A stretch of DNA of 64,000 bases from positions 1-64,000 of the forward strand of contig NZ_RJLQ01000019.1 of NCBI RefSeq assembly GCF_003833015.1, written 5' to 3'. This document shows positions 1 to 8,007 of the stretch, one piece after another. The position numbers and the translations under genes are program-made. The notes under the pieces are model-generated. The model was given only the letters and a program-made list of their open reading frames with translations, had not been told where the DNA came from and ran no database searches. Source of the stretch: Clostridium sp. E02 (lineage in GTDB: Bacteria > Bacillota > Clostridia > Lachnospirales > Lachnospiraceae). How positions within the stretch are numbered: the stretch's first letter is position 1; every line of letters begins with the position of its first letter.

Positions 1-78
1 GTTAGTAATACCTTTCTGATTGTGTCCACCTCATTTCTAAGTCATGAGGTTCTATTATAATATATGAACTACTAATTG

Positions 79-115
79 GGACATAATCATTTGTGATACA
101 CTAGGACATTATCAT
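79..115. repeat. imperfect direct repeat near left edge
   Basis: GGACATAATCAT (79-90) and GGACATTATCAT (104-115) are direct repeats with a 25-bp period and one mismatch. Closely spaced repeats of this kind are found at the ends of some insertion sequences, but no transposase lies inside the window, so the assignment is open. Nothing else recognisable was found between 1 and 150. Confidence 0.3.
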
Positions 116-154
116 AAATGAATCATAGAATATCGTTCGTAAACAAACTATAAT

Positions 155-183
155 TTGACATGAATGAATTTTTATGCTATCAT
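155..183 (+). promoter_or_regulatory. promoter of the riboflavin operon
   Basis: TTGACA (155-160), a 17-bp spacer and TATCAT (178-183), with a TG one base upstream of the -10 (extended -10). Transcription would start near 190, just before the FMN aptamer. Confidence 0.75.
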
Positions 184-201
184 ATCGGATAATTGAATAC
201 A

Positions 202-318
202 ATCTTCAGGGCAGGGTTTAATTCCCTACCGGTGGTAAAGCCCACGAGCAGAGCGTCAAGCAAAGCATGATTCGGTGAAATTCCGAGGCCGACAGTATAG
301 TCTGGATAAAAGAAGATA
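202..318 (+). promoter_or_regulatory. FMN riboswitch (RFN element)
   Basis: The conserved RFN blocks are all present: GGGCAGGG near 209, CCCTACCGGTGGTAAAGCCC near 224, GATTCGGTGAAATTCCGAGG near 270 and GACAGTATAGTCTGGATAAA near 291. The closing helix ATCTTC/GAAGAT is at 203 and 312. This aptamer class binds flavin mononucleotide and shuts off riboflavin synthesis or uptake genes. Here it precedes ribD and two downstream terminator hairpins, so it should act by premature termination. Confidence 0.95.
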
Positions 319-358
319 TGGTTTAAAACGCAGTGATTGTGTTTTCTTCTGTTATTTT

Positions 359-391
359 GCTCTGGAATGATTTTATCATTTCAGAGCTTTT
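359..391 (+). terminator. first leader terminator after FMN riboswitch
   Basis: GCTCTGGAATGAT (359-371) pairs over 13 bp with ATCATTTCAGAGC (375-387), with one G-T wobble and a 3-nt loop, followed by TTTT. It is probably the FMN-controlled attenuator. Confidence 0.7.
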
Positions 392-431
392 AAATTGGGA
401 AAATAGTCATGTTCGTGTTTCCTTCTATTGT

Positions 432-469
432 TTGCCTTGAATGTTCTTATTCAAGGCAATTTTTATTTT
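432..469 (+). terminator. second leader hairpin and U-tract before ribD
   Basis: TTGCCTTGAAT (432-442) pairs perfectly with ATTCAAGGCAA (449-459), followed by TTTTTATTTT. It ends right next to the AAGGAGG ribosome binding site of ribD (470-476). It could terminate transcription or occlude the ribosome binding site, giving a two-stage OFF switch. Confidence 0.75.
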
Positions 470-481
470 AAGGAGGAATTT

Positions 482-1588
482 ATGAATGATCAAAATTACA
501 TTCAACTGGCATTAGATCTTGCTCTTAAAGGAATCGGAAATGTGAATCCAAATCCATTGGTGGGATCGGTTATTGTCAAAAATAATCAAATCATTGGTCA
601 AGGTTATCATGAAAGATACGGGGGACCACACGCAGAACGCAATGCACTAACAAATTGTACATCATCTCCAAAAGGGGCAACGTTATATGTCACTTTAGAG
701 CCTTGCTGCCACCAGGGGAAAACACCGCCTTGTACCGAAGCAATTATTAAAAGTGGAATTGCAAAAGTGGTTGTTGGTACACTAGATCCCAATAAATTAG
801 TGGCTGGCAAAGGTGTCAAACTACTTCGAAACGCTGGCATTGAGGTTGTTGTAGGGGTGTTAGAAGAAAAATGTAAATCGATCAATGAAATATTTTTTCA
901 CTACATTACCAAAAAAACGCCTTTTGTAGTGTTGAAATACGCTATGACAATGGACGGAAAAATCACGATAGAAACAGGCCAGTCAACGTGGATTACTGGC
1001 GAATTAGCCAGAAGAAACGTACATAAGGACCGCAATCATTATTCTGCAATTATGGTAGGAATTGAAACAGTTCTTATTGATAACCCAATGCTTACTTGTC
1101 GTATTGAAAATGGAAGAAACCCGATTCGTATTGTCTGCGATAGTCGATTACGAACACCACTTGATAGTAATATTGTCACAACTGCAAATCAAATCAGAAC
1201 AATTATTGCCACAACGACTAAGGACTTAAGTGCACACAAACCGTATATAAATAAAGGCTGTGAAATACTTACAATTCCTCAAAAAGGAAAACATATTGAC
1301 TTGCAAAAGCTGATGCAAAAACTTGGGATAATAGAAATTGACAGTATTTTGCTTGAAGGTGGAAGTACACTGAACTTTTCAGCATTAGAAAGCAAAATCG
1401 TAAGAAAGGTGCAATGCTATATTGCGCCAAAATTATTTGGCGGCAGTCATGCGAAAACACCCGTAGGCGGAAAGGGCTTTGCGTCTGTTTCATCTGCAAT
1501 CAGACTAAAAAACAGTATCTTTTCACAAATCGGTGAAGATTTTCTGATTGAAAGCGAGGTGGATTATTCTTGTTTACAGGAATTGTAG
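482..1588 (+). CDS. ribD: bifunctional riboflavin deaminase/reductase RibD
   Basis: Catalyses the second and third steps of riboflavin synthesis: deamination of the pyrimidine released by GTP cyclohydrolase II, then NADPH-dependent reduction of the ribosyl group. The protein has 368 aa. An N-terminal cytidine-deaminase-type domain carries the zinc ligands HAE (50-52) and PCCHQGKTPPC (74-84). A C-terminal DHFR-like reductase domain starts near residue 148 (KYAMTMDGK). The start is the ATG at 482, 5 bases after AAGGAGG; an in-frame extension upstream would run through the leader hairpin and is unlikely. First gene of ribD-ribE-ribBA-ribH. Its 3' end overlaps ribE by 19 bp, suggesting translational coupling. 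Controlled by the FMN riboswitch. Confidence 0.96.
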   Translation: MNDQNYIQLALDLALKGIGNVNPNPLVGSVIVKNNQIIGQGYHERYGGPHAERNALTNCTSSPKGATLYVTLEPCCHQGKTPPCTEAIIKSGIAKVVVGTLDPNKLVAGKGVKLLRNAGIEVVVGVLEEKCKSINEIFFHYITKKTPFVVLKYAMTMDGKITIETGQSTWITGELARRNVHKDRNHYSAIMVGIETVLIDNPMLTCRIENGRNPIRIVCDSRLRTPLDSNIVTTANQIRTIIATTTKDLSAHKPYINKGCEILTIPQKGKHIDLQKLMQKLGIIEIDSILLEGGSTLNFSALESKIVRKVQCYIAPKLFGGSHAKTPVGGKGFASVSSAIRLKNSIFSQIGEDFLIESEVDYSCLQEL

Positions 1589-2199
1589 AAGAAATCGGAC
1601 AAATAAGAGCTGTAAAAAAAGGGGCAAAATCAGCCACATTGACAATTCAGGGGAATGTTATATTTTCTGATTTAAAACTGGGTGATAGTGTAGCAACAAA
1701 TGGCGTATGCTTGACTGTCACTGAAATCAAGAATAACCAATTCACTGCTGATATCATGAATGAAACACTGGCACGCTCCTCAATGGGAAATTTAAATATT
1801 GGAAGCTATGTAAATTTAGAACGAGCCTTGTCAGCGAAAAGCCGCTTTGGCGGACACATTGTCTTAGGACATATTGATGGTGTAGGTAAAATCACTGAGA
1901 TCAAAAAAGACGATAATGCTATTTGGTATACGATAAAAACAAATAGCAATCTGATGCGCTATATGATCGAAAAAGGTTCCATAACGATTGATGGAATTAG
2001 TTTAACCGTGGCAAACGTGGAGCGAGACAATTTTTCGTTTTCTATCATTCCCCACACTGCAAAAGAAACTATTTTATATCAAAGGAAAATAGGTTCCATT
2101 GTCAATTTAGAAAATGATATCATTGGGAAATATATTGAAAAATTTATTTCTACACCAAAAGGTATCACAAACGAATTGTTACAAGAAAATGGATTTTAG
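1570..2199 (+). CDS. ribE: riboflavin synthase alpha chain
   Basis: Dismutates two molecules of 6,7-dimethyl-8-ribityllumazine to riboflavin and the pyrimidine precursor, the last step of the pathway. The 209-aa length is typical. It opens with MFTGIVEEIG, the hallmark of the family, and contains two lumazine-binding repeats; the second begins near residue 95 (GHIVLGHIDG). The start codon is TTG, preceded by a GAGGTGG ribosome binding site inside the end of ribD. The weak start within an overlap suggests its level is tied to ribD translation. A 14-bp gap containing AGGAGG separates it from ribBA. Confidence 0.95.
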   Translation: MFTGIVEEIGQIRAVKKGAKSATLTIQGNVIFSDLKLGDSVATNGVCLTVTEIKNNQFTADIMNETLARSSMGNLNIGSYVNLERALSAKSRFGGHIVLGHIDGVGKITEIKKDDNAIWYTIKTNSNLMRYMIEKGSITIDGISLTVANVERDNFSFSIIPHTAKETILYQRKIGSIVNLENDIIGKYIEKFISTPKGITNELLQENGF

Positions 2200-2213
2200 G
2201 AGGATAACCTTAA

Positions 2214-3452
2214 ATGTTTAAATTTAATACAGTTCCAGAAGCACTGAATGCTTTGAGAAATGGTGAAATTATAGTAGTGACTGATGATGAAAGCAGAGAA
2301 AATGAAGGTGATTTTATCTGTGCGGCTGAATTTGCTACTACGGAAAACATTAATTTTATGGCTGTTCACGGAAAAGGATTAATTTGTATGCCTATGAGCA
2401 AGGAAGTCTGCACTCGACTGCAATTTCCTCAAATGGTAGCACAAAATACCGACAATCACAATACAGCCTTCACGGTTTCAATTGACCACAAGGATACGAA
2501 AACAGGTATCTCTGCTGCCGAAAGAAGTATTACAGCGTTAAGAGTTGTTGATAAAAATGCGAAACCCGAAGATTTCCGACGTCCGGGGCATATGTTTCCA
2601 CTCCTTGCGAAAAAGAACGGTGTGCTTGAACGAAATGGCCATACAGAAGCAACGGTTGATTTAATGAAACTTGCAGGACTCAAGGAATGCGGCCTTTGTT
2701 GTGAAATCATGGCTGACAACGGAACAATGATGAGAACACCTCAGCTAATAGAAATTGCGAAAAAATGGAAAATGAAGTTGATTACGATTGAAGCATTACA
2801 GGACTACCGAAAGAAATCCGATAAACTTGTAAACTGTGCAGCAAGTCCTATTCTGCCTACTGAGTTTGGCGCATTTCGTGCTTATGGCTATGAAAATCTT
2901 CTAAATGGGGAACATCATGTTGCTTTGGTAAAAGGGAAAATCGGAGATGGCAAAAATGTGTTGTGTCGAATCCACTCCGAATGTTTAACTGGGGACGTAT
3001 TCCATTCCGCTAGATGCGATTGTGGGAAACAACTGGATTTAGCTATGAAGCAAATTGAAAAAGAAGGTCGTGGCATCCTTCTATATATGCGTCAGGAAGG
3101 CCGTGGAATTGGTCTTTTGAATAAGCTGAAAGCCTATGAACTGCAGAGCCAGGGCATGGATACGGTTGAAGCTAACATTGCATTAGGGTTTGAAGAAGAT
3201 TTACGGGAGTATTATATTGGCGCTCAAATCCTTCGGGACTTAGGAGTTAAAACACTTAGACTCATGACAAATAATCCCGACAAAGTCAATCAAATTTCGG
3301 ATTTTGGAATTGAGATCACAGAGCGTGTTCCCATTGAAATTGAAGCAAGCAAATATGACAAGGCTTATTTGCAAACAAAACAAGATAAAATGGGGCATTA
3401 CCTCAACATAAATAATTCAATTAAGGAGATTATGAATCATGAAAACTTATGA
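2214..3452 (+). CDS. ribBA: fused DHBP synthase / GTP cyclohydrolase II (RibBA)
   Basis: Bifunctional enzyme feeding both branches of riboflavin synthesis. The N-terminal half (about 1-200) makes 3,4-dihydroxy-2-butanone 4-phosphate from ribulose 5-phosphate and shows the acidic [11 protein letters not shown] loop near residue 24. The C-terminal half (about 205-400) is GTP cyclohydrolase II, with a zinc site in [18 protein letters not shown] and the RQEGRGIGL motif. The 412-aa length fits the fused form common in Firmicutes. The start follows AGGAGGATAACCTTAA. Its end overlaps ribH by 14 bp. Confidence 0.96.
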   Translation: MFKFNTVPEALNALRNGEIIVVTDDESRENEGDFICAAEFATTENINFMAVHGKGLICMPMSKEVCTRLQFPQMVAQNTDNHNTAFTVSIDHKDTKTGISAAERSITALRVVDKNAKPEDFRRPGHMFPLLAKKNGVLERNGHTEATVDLMKLAGLKECGLCCEIMADNGTMMRTPQLIEIAKKWKMKLITIEALQDYRKKSDKLVNCAASPILPTEFGAFRAYGYENLLNGEHHVALVKGKIGDGKNVLCRIHSECLTGDVFHSARCDCGKQLDLAMKQIEKEGRGILLYMRQEGRGIGLLNKLKAYELQSQGMDTVEANIALGFEEDLREYYIGAQILRDLGVKTLRLMTNNPDKVNQISDFGIEITERVPIEIEASKYDKAYLQTKQDKMGHYLNINNSIKEIMNHENL

Positions 3453-3906
3453 AGGAAAATTAGTATCAAAAGACATTAAGGTAGGGATTATTGCAGCAAG
3501 ATTCAATGAATTTATTACATCAAAATTGCTTGGCGGCGCAATTGACGCCCTGAAAAGACATGAGGTCAAGGAAAACGATATTGAAGTGGCATGGGTTCCC
3601 GGTGCGTTTGAAATTCCGCTGATTGCTTCCAAAATGGCGAAAAGCGGCAAGTATGATACAGTGATTTGCCTTGGTGCCGTAATCCGTGGCAGCACATCTC
3701 ATTACGACTATGTTTGCAGCGAAGTTTCAAAAGGCATTGCAAATGTATCACTAAACAGCGATATTCCTGTCATGTTTGGAGTGCTGACGACTGAAAACAT
3801 AGAACAAGCGATTGAACGAGCAGGAACAAAGGCTGGTAACAAAGGCTATGACTGTGCAGTTGGTGCAATTGAAATGGTTAATTTAATCCGTGAAATTGAA
3901 AGATAA
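3439..3906 (+). CDS. ribH: 6,7-dimethyl-8-ribityllumazine synthase
   Basis: Condenses the pyrimidine and butanone-phosphate intermediates into lumazine, the substrate of riboflavin synthase; the family forms icosahedral or pentameric shells. 155 aa, the usual length. Visible motifs are ARFNEFI near 15, PGAFEIP near 52 and [14 protein letters not shown] near 80, which contains the catalytic histidine. Last gene of the operon, started by AAGGAGATT inside the end of ribBA. The stop is followed by a hairpin at 3958-4005. Confidence 0.96.
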   Translation: MKTYEGKLVSKDIKVGIIAARFNEFITSKLLGGAIDALKRHEVKENDIEVAWVPGAFEIPLIASKMAKSGKYDTVICLGAVIRGSTSHYDYVCSEVSKGIANVSLNSDIPVMFGVLTTENIEQAIERAGTKAGNKGYDCAVGAIEMVNLIREIER

Positions 3907-3957
3907 TAGCGATGCCCGTGTATAGACTTGATTAACAAGTTGGACTGGGCAGCAAAG

Positions 3958-4005
3958 AAGGGGCTGTGCACAGCTGATTTTGATCAGTTAGTGCGACAGC
4001 CCCTT
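3958..4005. terminator. long hairpin between ribH and the Cys-rich gene
   Basis: AAGGGGCTGT (3958-3967) pairs perfectly with ACAGCCCCTT (3996-4005), and further complementary segments (GCAC/GTGC, CTGAT/ATCAG) lie inside. It sits between convergent genes and probably serves as a bidirectional terminator, but neither flank has a clear U-tract. Confidence 0.45.
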
Positions 4006-4018
4006 ACTATATCAAAAC

Positions 4019-4360
4019 TTACATTCCAGACATTTTTCTGCACTCTTCTGCGCATGTCTCACATATCTGTGCGCAGTCTTTACAGTGCTGATCCTTAAAC
4101 ATATTGCACTCTTTTGCACAGCTGTCACAAATTTTTGCACAAATTCCACAATGATCTTTCGAGTATTGCCCGCCCATCGACATCATAGAGACTGACATCT
4201 GACACATCATTGCGCATTCAACCAACATACTAACGCAGTTCTTTCTTTCTTTTAGATCAGGTTCATTTAAACATGCATGAAAACATTCATAACAAGCCTG
4301 TGCACATTTTGCACATGAATCAATACACGATTGGTTCTTCTTGGTTTCCATTGTTAACAT
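4019..4360 (-). CDS. Cys-rich four-helix copper-binding-type protein (DUF326)
   Basis: A 113-aa protein with 19 cysteines arranged as CxxC/CxxxC pairs along predicted helices (CIDSCAKCAQACYEC, CGICAKICDSC, CKDCAQICETCAEEC). This is the pattern of DUF326/Csp-like four-helix bundles, which hold many Cu(I) ions. No signal peptide is visible, so a cytosolic copper store or buffer is most likely. Start choice: GGAGG (4369-4373) lies 8 bases before the ATG at 4360 but only 2 bases before the ATG at 4366, so the internal ATG is preferred. It stands alone on the minus strand beside the riboflavin operon and a recombinase remnant, which may point to mobile origin. The family call is firm; the metal is inferred from the family. 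Confidence 0.8.
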   Translation of the reverse strand: MLTMETKKNQSCIDSCAKCAQACYECFHACLNEPDLKERKNCVSMLVECAMMCQMSVSMMSMGGQYSKDHCGICAKICDSCAKECNMFKDQHCKDCAQICETCAEECRKMSGM

Positions 4361-4455
4361 AGCCATTACCTCCAATTATTTTAATCAAAATATATTATAT
4401 GCAAATTTTCTTATAATATTAAAAGGCTATAGAAATAGCTGGGGAAATGAGAATT

Positions 4456-4533
4456 GTCAAAGTTGTTTTTTACGCTCACGTAACTTCAAAAATGCAAGTT
4501 CAAACTATTGGCTTACTCGAAGATATACCGTAA
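4456..4533 (+). pseudogene. possible C-terminal remnant of a tyrosine recombinase
   Basis: This frame reads VKVVFYAHVTSKMQ...LLEDIP then stop. A YAHVT-x-x-MQ segment is the usual ending of phage- and ICE-type integrases (the catalytic Tyr followed by a helix). No upstream in-frame continuation with the other catalytic residues is present. Just downstream, GGTTGTCAAA occurs twice in tandem (around 4557-4576). The fragment is short, so the call is tentative. Confidence 0.3.
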
Positions 4534-4599
4534 TTTTGACTACATGCTAAAAATTTGGTTGTCAAATGGTTGTCAAAAACCTATTTTAACCCTAATTGC

Positions 4600-4630
4600 A
4601 AAAAAAAAGGAGCCGCCAAAGCGAACTCCT
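4600..4630 (-). terminator. terminator of the GGGtGRT operon
   Basis: Read on the minus strand: GGAG-TT-CGC, loop, GCG-G-CTCC, followed by nine T residues. It lies 48 bp past the stop codon of the GGGtGRT gene. Confidence 0.75.
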
Positions 4631-4677
4631 CTTTCCTCTATCAAACAGTATTTTCCTCATAAAATCAAGGTTTTATC

Positions 4678-5688
4678 TTAGAATTTACCTTCATTTGCTG
4701 CCTCTTCAATCCCAACAGCTACTGCTACAGTAGCACCAACCATAGGGTTGTTACCCATACCAATCAGTCCCATCATCTCTACATGAGCAGGAACAGAAGA
4801 AGAACCGGCAAACTGAGCGTCTGAATGCATACGACCCATTGTATCTGTCATACCATAGGAAGCTGGACCAGCTGCCATATTATCTGGATGAAGGGTACGG
4901 CCTGTACCACCACCAGAAGCTACAGAGAAGTATTTCTTCCCTTTTTCATTGCATTCTTTCTTATAAGTACCAGCTACTGGATGCTGGAATCTGGTAGGGT
5001 TGGTGGAGTTCCCTGTGATAGAAACGTCAACGCCTTCCTTCCACATGATAGCAACACCTTCTGTAACATCATTCGCTCCGTAACAATTAACCTTAGCTCT
5101 TAAGCCTTCAGAATAAGACTTTTTAAAGATCTCTTTTACTTCGCCTTTGTAATAATCCATCTCTGTTTCTACATATGTAAAACCATTGATTCTGGAAATA
5201 ACCTGAGCTGCATCTTTTCCCAAACCGTTTAAGATAACTCTTAATGGATTCTGACGTACCTTATTGGCTTTCTCTGCGATTCCGATCGCACCCTCTGCTG
5301 CTGCAAAAGATTCATGTCCTGCAAGGAAACAGAAACAATCTGTGTTTTCTTCCAGCAACATCTTTCCTAAGTTACCATGACCCAAACCAACCTTACGCTG
5401 ATCTGCTACAGAACCTGGAATACAGAAAGCCTGAAGTCCTTCTCCAATTGCTGCTGCTGCATCTGCTGCTTTTTTACAATCCTTCTTGATGGCAATGGCT
5501 GCACCAATGGTATAAGCCCAGCAAGCATTTTCAAAACAGATTGGCTGAATCTTCTTCACCTGTTCGTATACATCCAGACCTGCATCTTTTGTAATCTTTT
5601 CAGCTTCTTCGATGGAAGCAATCCCATAGCTGTTTAATACGGAATTGATTTTGTCAATTCTTCTCTCATATGATTCAAATAATGCCAT
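4678..5688 (-). CDS. GGGtGRT family protein
   Basis: A 336-aa member of the family named for its conserved GGGTGRT motif, found here in SVASGGGTGRTLHPDN near residue 260. The family has no established biochemical role, but in Clostridia it is regularly encoded beside a NifU-like scaffold, as here. Conserved features include CFENACWAYTIGAA near 50 and a Gly/Met-rich C-terminus (HVEMMGLIGMGNNPMVG). No signal peptide or membrane segment is seen. The start at 5688 follows GGAGG with 8 bases between; an upstream in-frame ATG at 5715 has no ribosome binding site. It follows the NifU-like gene by 71 bp and ends at a clear terminator, so the two form an operon. Confidence 0.88.
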   Translation of the reverse strand: MALFESYERRIDKINSVLNSYGIASIEEAEKITKDAGLDVYEQVKKIQPICFENACWAYTIGAAIAIKKDCKKAADAAAAIGEGLQAFCIPGSVADQRKVGLGHGNLGKMLLEENTDCFCFLAGHESFAAAEGAIGIAEKANKVRQNPLRVILNGLGKDAAQVISRINGFTYVETEMDYYKGEVKEIFKKSYSEGLRAKVNCYGANDVTEGVAIMWKEGVDVSITGNSTNPTRFQHPVAGTYKKECNEKGKKYFSVASGGGTGRTLHPDNMAAGPASYGMTDTMGRMHSDAQFAGSSSVPAHVEMMGLIGMGNNPMVGATVAVAVGIEEAANEGKF

Positions 5689-5759
5689 TATCTTGTCCTC
5701 CTTATTATTGGCCAAATATCTTCTTTCCTAACCGGTTGCACAGAATTATCTCTGACCGA

Positions 5760-6452
5760 TTATTCATGTCTCGGATCAATGATCTTAACCGCATCGTCTA
5801 CACGACCATACTGTCCTTTTGCCTTTTCCCAAGCAGTATTTGGATCATCACCCTTTTTGATGAAATCTGTCATCTTACCAAGGCTTACAAACTGATAGCC
5901 GATGATTTGATCTTCCTCATCCAGTGCAACTCCAGTAACATAACCTTCTGCCATCTCTAAATAACGAGGACCTTTCTTTAACGTACCATACATAGTACCT
6001 ACCTGAGAACGAAGTCCTTTTCCTAAATCTTCCAGACCCGCACCAACTGGAAGTCCACCTTCGGAGAAAGCACTCTGTGTTCTACCGTATGCAATCTGTA
6101 AAAACAACTCTCTCATAGCGGTATTGATAGCGTCACAAACAAGATCTGTATTTAATGCTTCTAAAACGGTTAAACCTGGCAGGATCTCTGATGCCATAGC
6201 AGCCGAGTGAGTCATACCAGAGCACCCGATTGTCTCTACTAATGCTTCCTGAATAATACCCTCTTTTACATTAAGAGTCAGCTTACATGCGCCCTGCTGA
6301 GGAGCACACCAGCCAATACCATGTGTCAAACCGGAGATATCTTTAACTTCTTTGGATTTTACCCATTTTCCTTCTTCTGGGATTGGAGCTGCGCCGTGGT
6401 TAACGCCCTGTGCTACTGTGCACATCTCTTCTACTTCCTGTGAATAAATCAT
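5760..6452 (-). CDS. NifU-like iron-sulfur cluster scaffold protein
   Basis: A 230-aa protein with an N-terminal NifU/IscU-like domain. Candidate cluster-binding cysteines lie in GWCAPQQGACKL (about 48-56), IGCSGMTHSA (about 76) and LVCDAI (about 105). The C-terminal part (GYVTGVALDEEDQIIGYQFV) is not found in classical IscU. By homology it should assemble or deliver Fe-S clusters, but the specific client is unknown; the partner GGGtGRT protein is the obvious candidate. AAAGGAG precedes the ATG by 7 bases. First gene of a two-gene minus-strand operon. Confidence 0.85.
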   Translation of the reverse strand: MIYSQEVEEMCTVAQGVNHGAAPIPEEGKWVKSKEVKDISGLTHGIGWCAPQQGACKLTLNVKEGIIQEALVETIGCSGMTHSAAMASEILPGLTVLEALNTDLVCDAINTAMRELFLQIAYGRTQSAFSEGGLPVGAGLEDLGKGLRSQVGTMYGTLKKGPRYLEMAEGYVTGVALDEEDQIIGYQFVSLGKMTDFIKKGDDPNTAWEKAKGQYGRVDDAVKIIDPRHE

Positions 6453-6611
6453 GTTAAAACTCCTTTCGAATAAGTAATAAGCGTGAATCGTACTTTGTTA
6501 ATTAAATCACATCATACTTGATACCATTTTCTCATATTCTGTCGATTTCTGCAAGTGTTTTTTCCAGCGAATGGAGGTTACCCCCTTCCTCCAAAAAGTG
6601 GCAGACAACAC

Positions 6612-6655
6612 AAAAAACCAGAGAGACAAGAAAAGGGGTCGATGTCTCCCTGGTT
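6612..6655 (-). terminator. terminator of the NlpC/P60 gene
   Basis: Minus strand: AACCAGGGAGACA pairs with TGTCTCTCTGGTT (one mismatch) across a 14-nt loop and is followed by TTTT. It lies 14 bp past the stop codon. Confidence 0.8.
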
Positions 6656-6668
6656 TAAGAATAAAATA

Positions 6669-7910
6669 TCAGTTTAAAATTCTTCTCACGGAAAGAATAG
6701 ACCGGTAAGTAGCCGTACCTACCTTGATTCCAGTGGCGGGGGTACTGGCATGGACAATTTTTCCATTTCCAATATAGAGTGCTACATGTCCAGCATAGCA
6801 GATCAAGTCCCCTGGCTGAGCATCTGAATAAGACACCTCCCTGCCAGCCGACCGCTGTTGCGATGAGCTTCTTGGTATGGAATAGCCAAAATGTCTGTAT
6901 ATGGACTGCACAAACCCAGAACAATCCGCACCATTTGTTAAGCTTGTCCCTCCAAATACATAAGGATTTCCTAGAAACTGCAGGCCGTAATCTGCGACTG
7001 ATCTTCCCTGTACCGTACCGCCGCTGCTTTTTGCAGCTTGTGGTCCGGAATATTGGTTATTCTTCTTATTGCCCCTGCTCTTAAACGATGTCTTCTTTGC
7101 TTCTTCTGCCTTTTTCCTTGCTTCTTCGGCGGCCTTTTTTCTTGCTTCTTCCTCTTTGGCCTTACGAATCTCATCGTTCTTCTTCGCTATGGTTTTTGCA
7201 TAGATAGCAGCATCGGCTTTGGCTGTTGCCAACTGTTTATCAAAATCACTGACTTCCTTTCTCTTTGAAGCGATTAGGGATTCCAGCTGTTTTTTTTGAT
7301 CCTTGTATTCTAGCTCCATGCCTTCCATCTCTGCCTTATCCTCGAGCAGATCCGCTTTATAGTCAACAACCTTCTGTTTAGTTTCATGAAATTTCACAAG
7401 CATTTTACGATCATATTTATAAATACCATCTACATACTCTGCCTTATTTAACAAATCTGACATACTTTTTACTTGAAGAAAGATATCAAGATACTCAGTA
7501 TCTCCTTTTTCATACATGTACTGGATCCTCTTTTTCATTGCCCGGTACTGCTTTTCTTCTTCCTTCTTAGCCTTTTCGTAATCAGCCTGGGCTTGCTTGA
7601 TCTGAGCTTCCTTATCTGCCATATCCGATTCCAGAACTTTTATATCTGAAATCAAAACAGTCAGATTGGCAGTAAGCTTCGATACTTGATTCTTAGCTTC
7701 TCCCTTTTTGCTCTCTGCCTCATTCGCTTTTTGCTTGGCTTCATCCAGTTTTTTCTGTGCTTCCTGTTTTTCTTTTTCTACCTTAGAAGTAGCCCAAACT
7801 GGTATCGTTTGACTACATATCATAGCGCCTATCATAAATCCACAGAGAAGTCTTCTTAATCCTCTGGATCTGGCACTTCCACTTTTTATAATATGTACTT
7901 TTCGATTCAT
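6669..7910 (-). CDS. secreted NlpC/P60 peptidoglycan hydrolase with coiled-coil domain
   Basis: A 413-aa secreted cell-wall hydrolase. A basic N-terminus and hydrophobic core ending at VWA form a signal peptide (about 1-40). Residues 42-270 are a long Lys/Glu/Ala-rich coiled coil like those of PcsB/CwlO-type enzymes. After a low-complexity KKA/EEARKKA linker, the NlpC/P60 domain (about 305-413) shows the catalytic Cys in GADCSGFVQ, the His in GHVALYIG and a further His in IVHAS. It probably cuts stem-peptide bonds during division or elongation, with the coiled coil acting as regulatory domain (family knowledge). The ribosome binding site is weak (GGGACGG). Transcribed alone. Confidence 0.92.
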   Translation of the reverse strand: MNRKVHIIKSGSARSRGLRRLLCGFMIGAMICSQTIPVWATSKVEKEKQEAQKKLDEAKQKANEAESKKGEAKNQVSKLTANLTVLISDIKVLESDMADKEAQIKQAQADYEKAKKEEEKQYRAMKKRIQYMYEKGDTEYLDIFLQVKSMSDLLNKAEYVDGIYKYDRKMLVKFHETKQKVVDYKADLLEDKAEMEGMELEYKDQKKQLESLIASKRKEVSDFDKQLATAKADAAIYAKTIAKKNDEIRKAKEEEARKKAAEEARKKAEEAKKTSFKSRGNKKNNQYSGPQAAKSSGGTVQGRSVADYGLQFLGNPYVFGGTSLTNGADCSGFVQSIYRHFGYSIPRSSSQQRSAGREVSYSDAQPGDLICYAGHVALYIGNGKIVHASTPATGIKVGTATYRSILSVRRILN

Positions 7911-8007
7911 CGTCCGTCCCTTTTGCCATTTATTCTACTTTATATGTTAACCAAACAACCGAGAAATTTCAAGTCTTATTTGTGTTTTTATGCCATTTAT
8001 TATGTTT

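Noticed and set aside
428-481. Upstream start for ribD giving an 18-residue extension
   Set aside because: It lies in the riboswitch terminator hairpin, has no ribosome binding site, and the ATG at 482 follows AAGGAGG directly.
3958-4005. Strong terminator for ribH
   Set aside because: The stem is strong, but neither strand shows a U-tract, so it is listed only as a hairpin with modest confidence.
4825-5103. Plus-strand open frame of 92 codons inside the GGGtGRT gene
   Set aside because: It is antisense to a conserved gene, with no ribosome binding site and no recognisable motif; a shadow frame.
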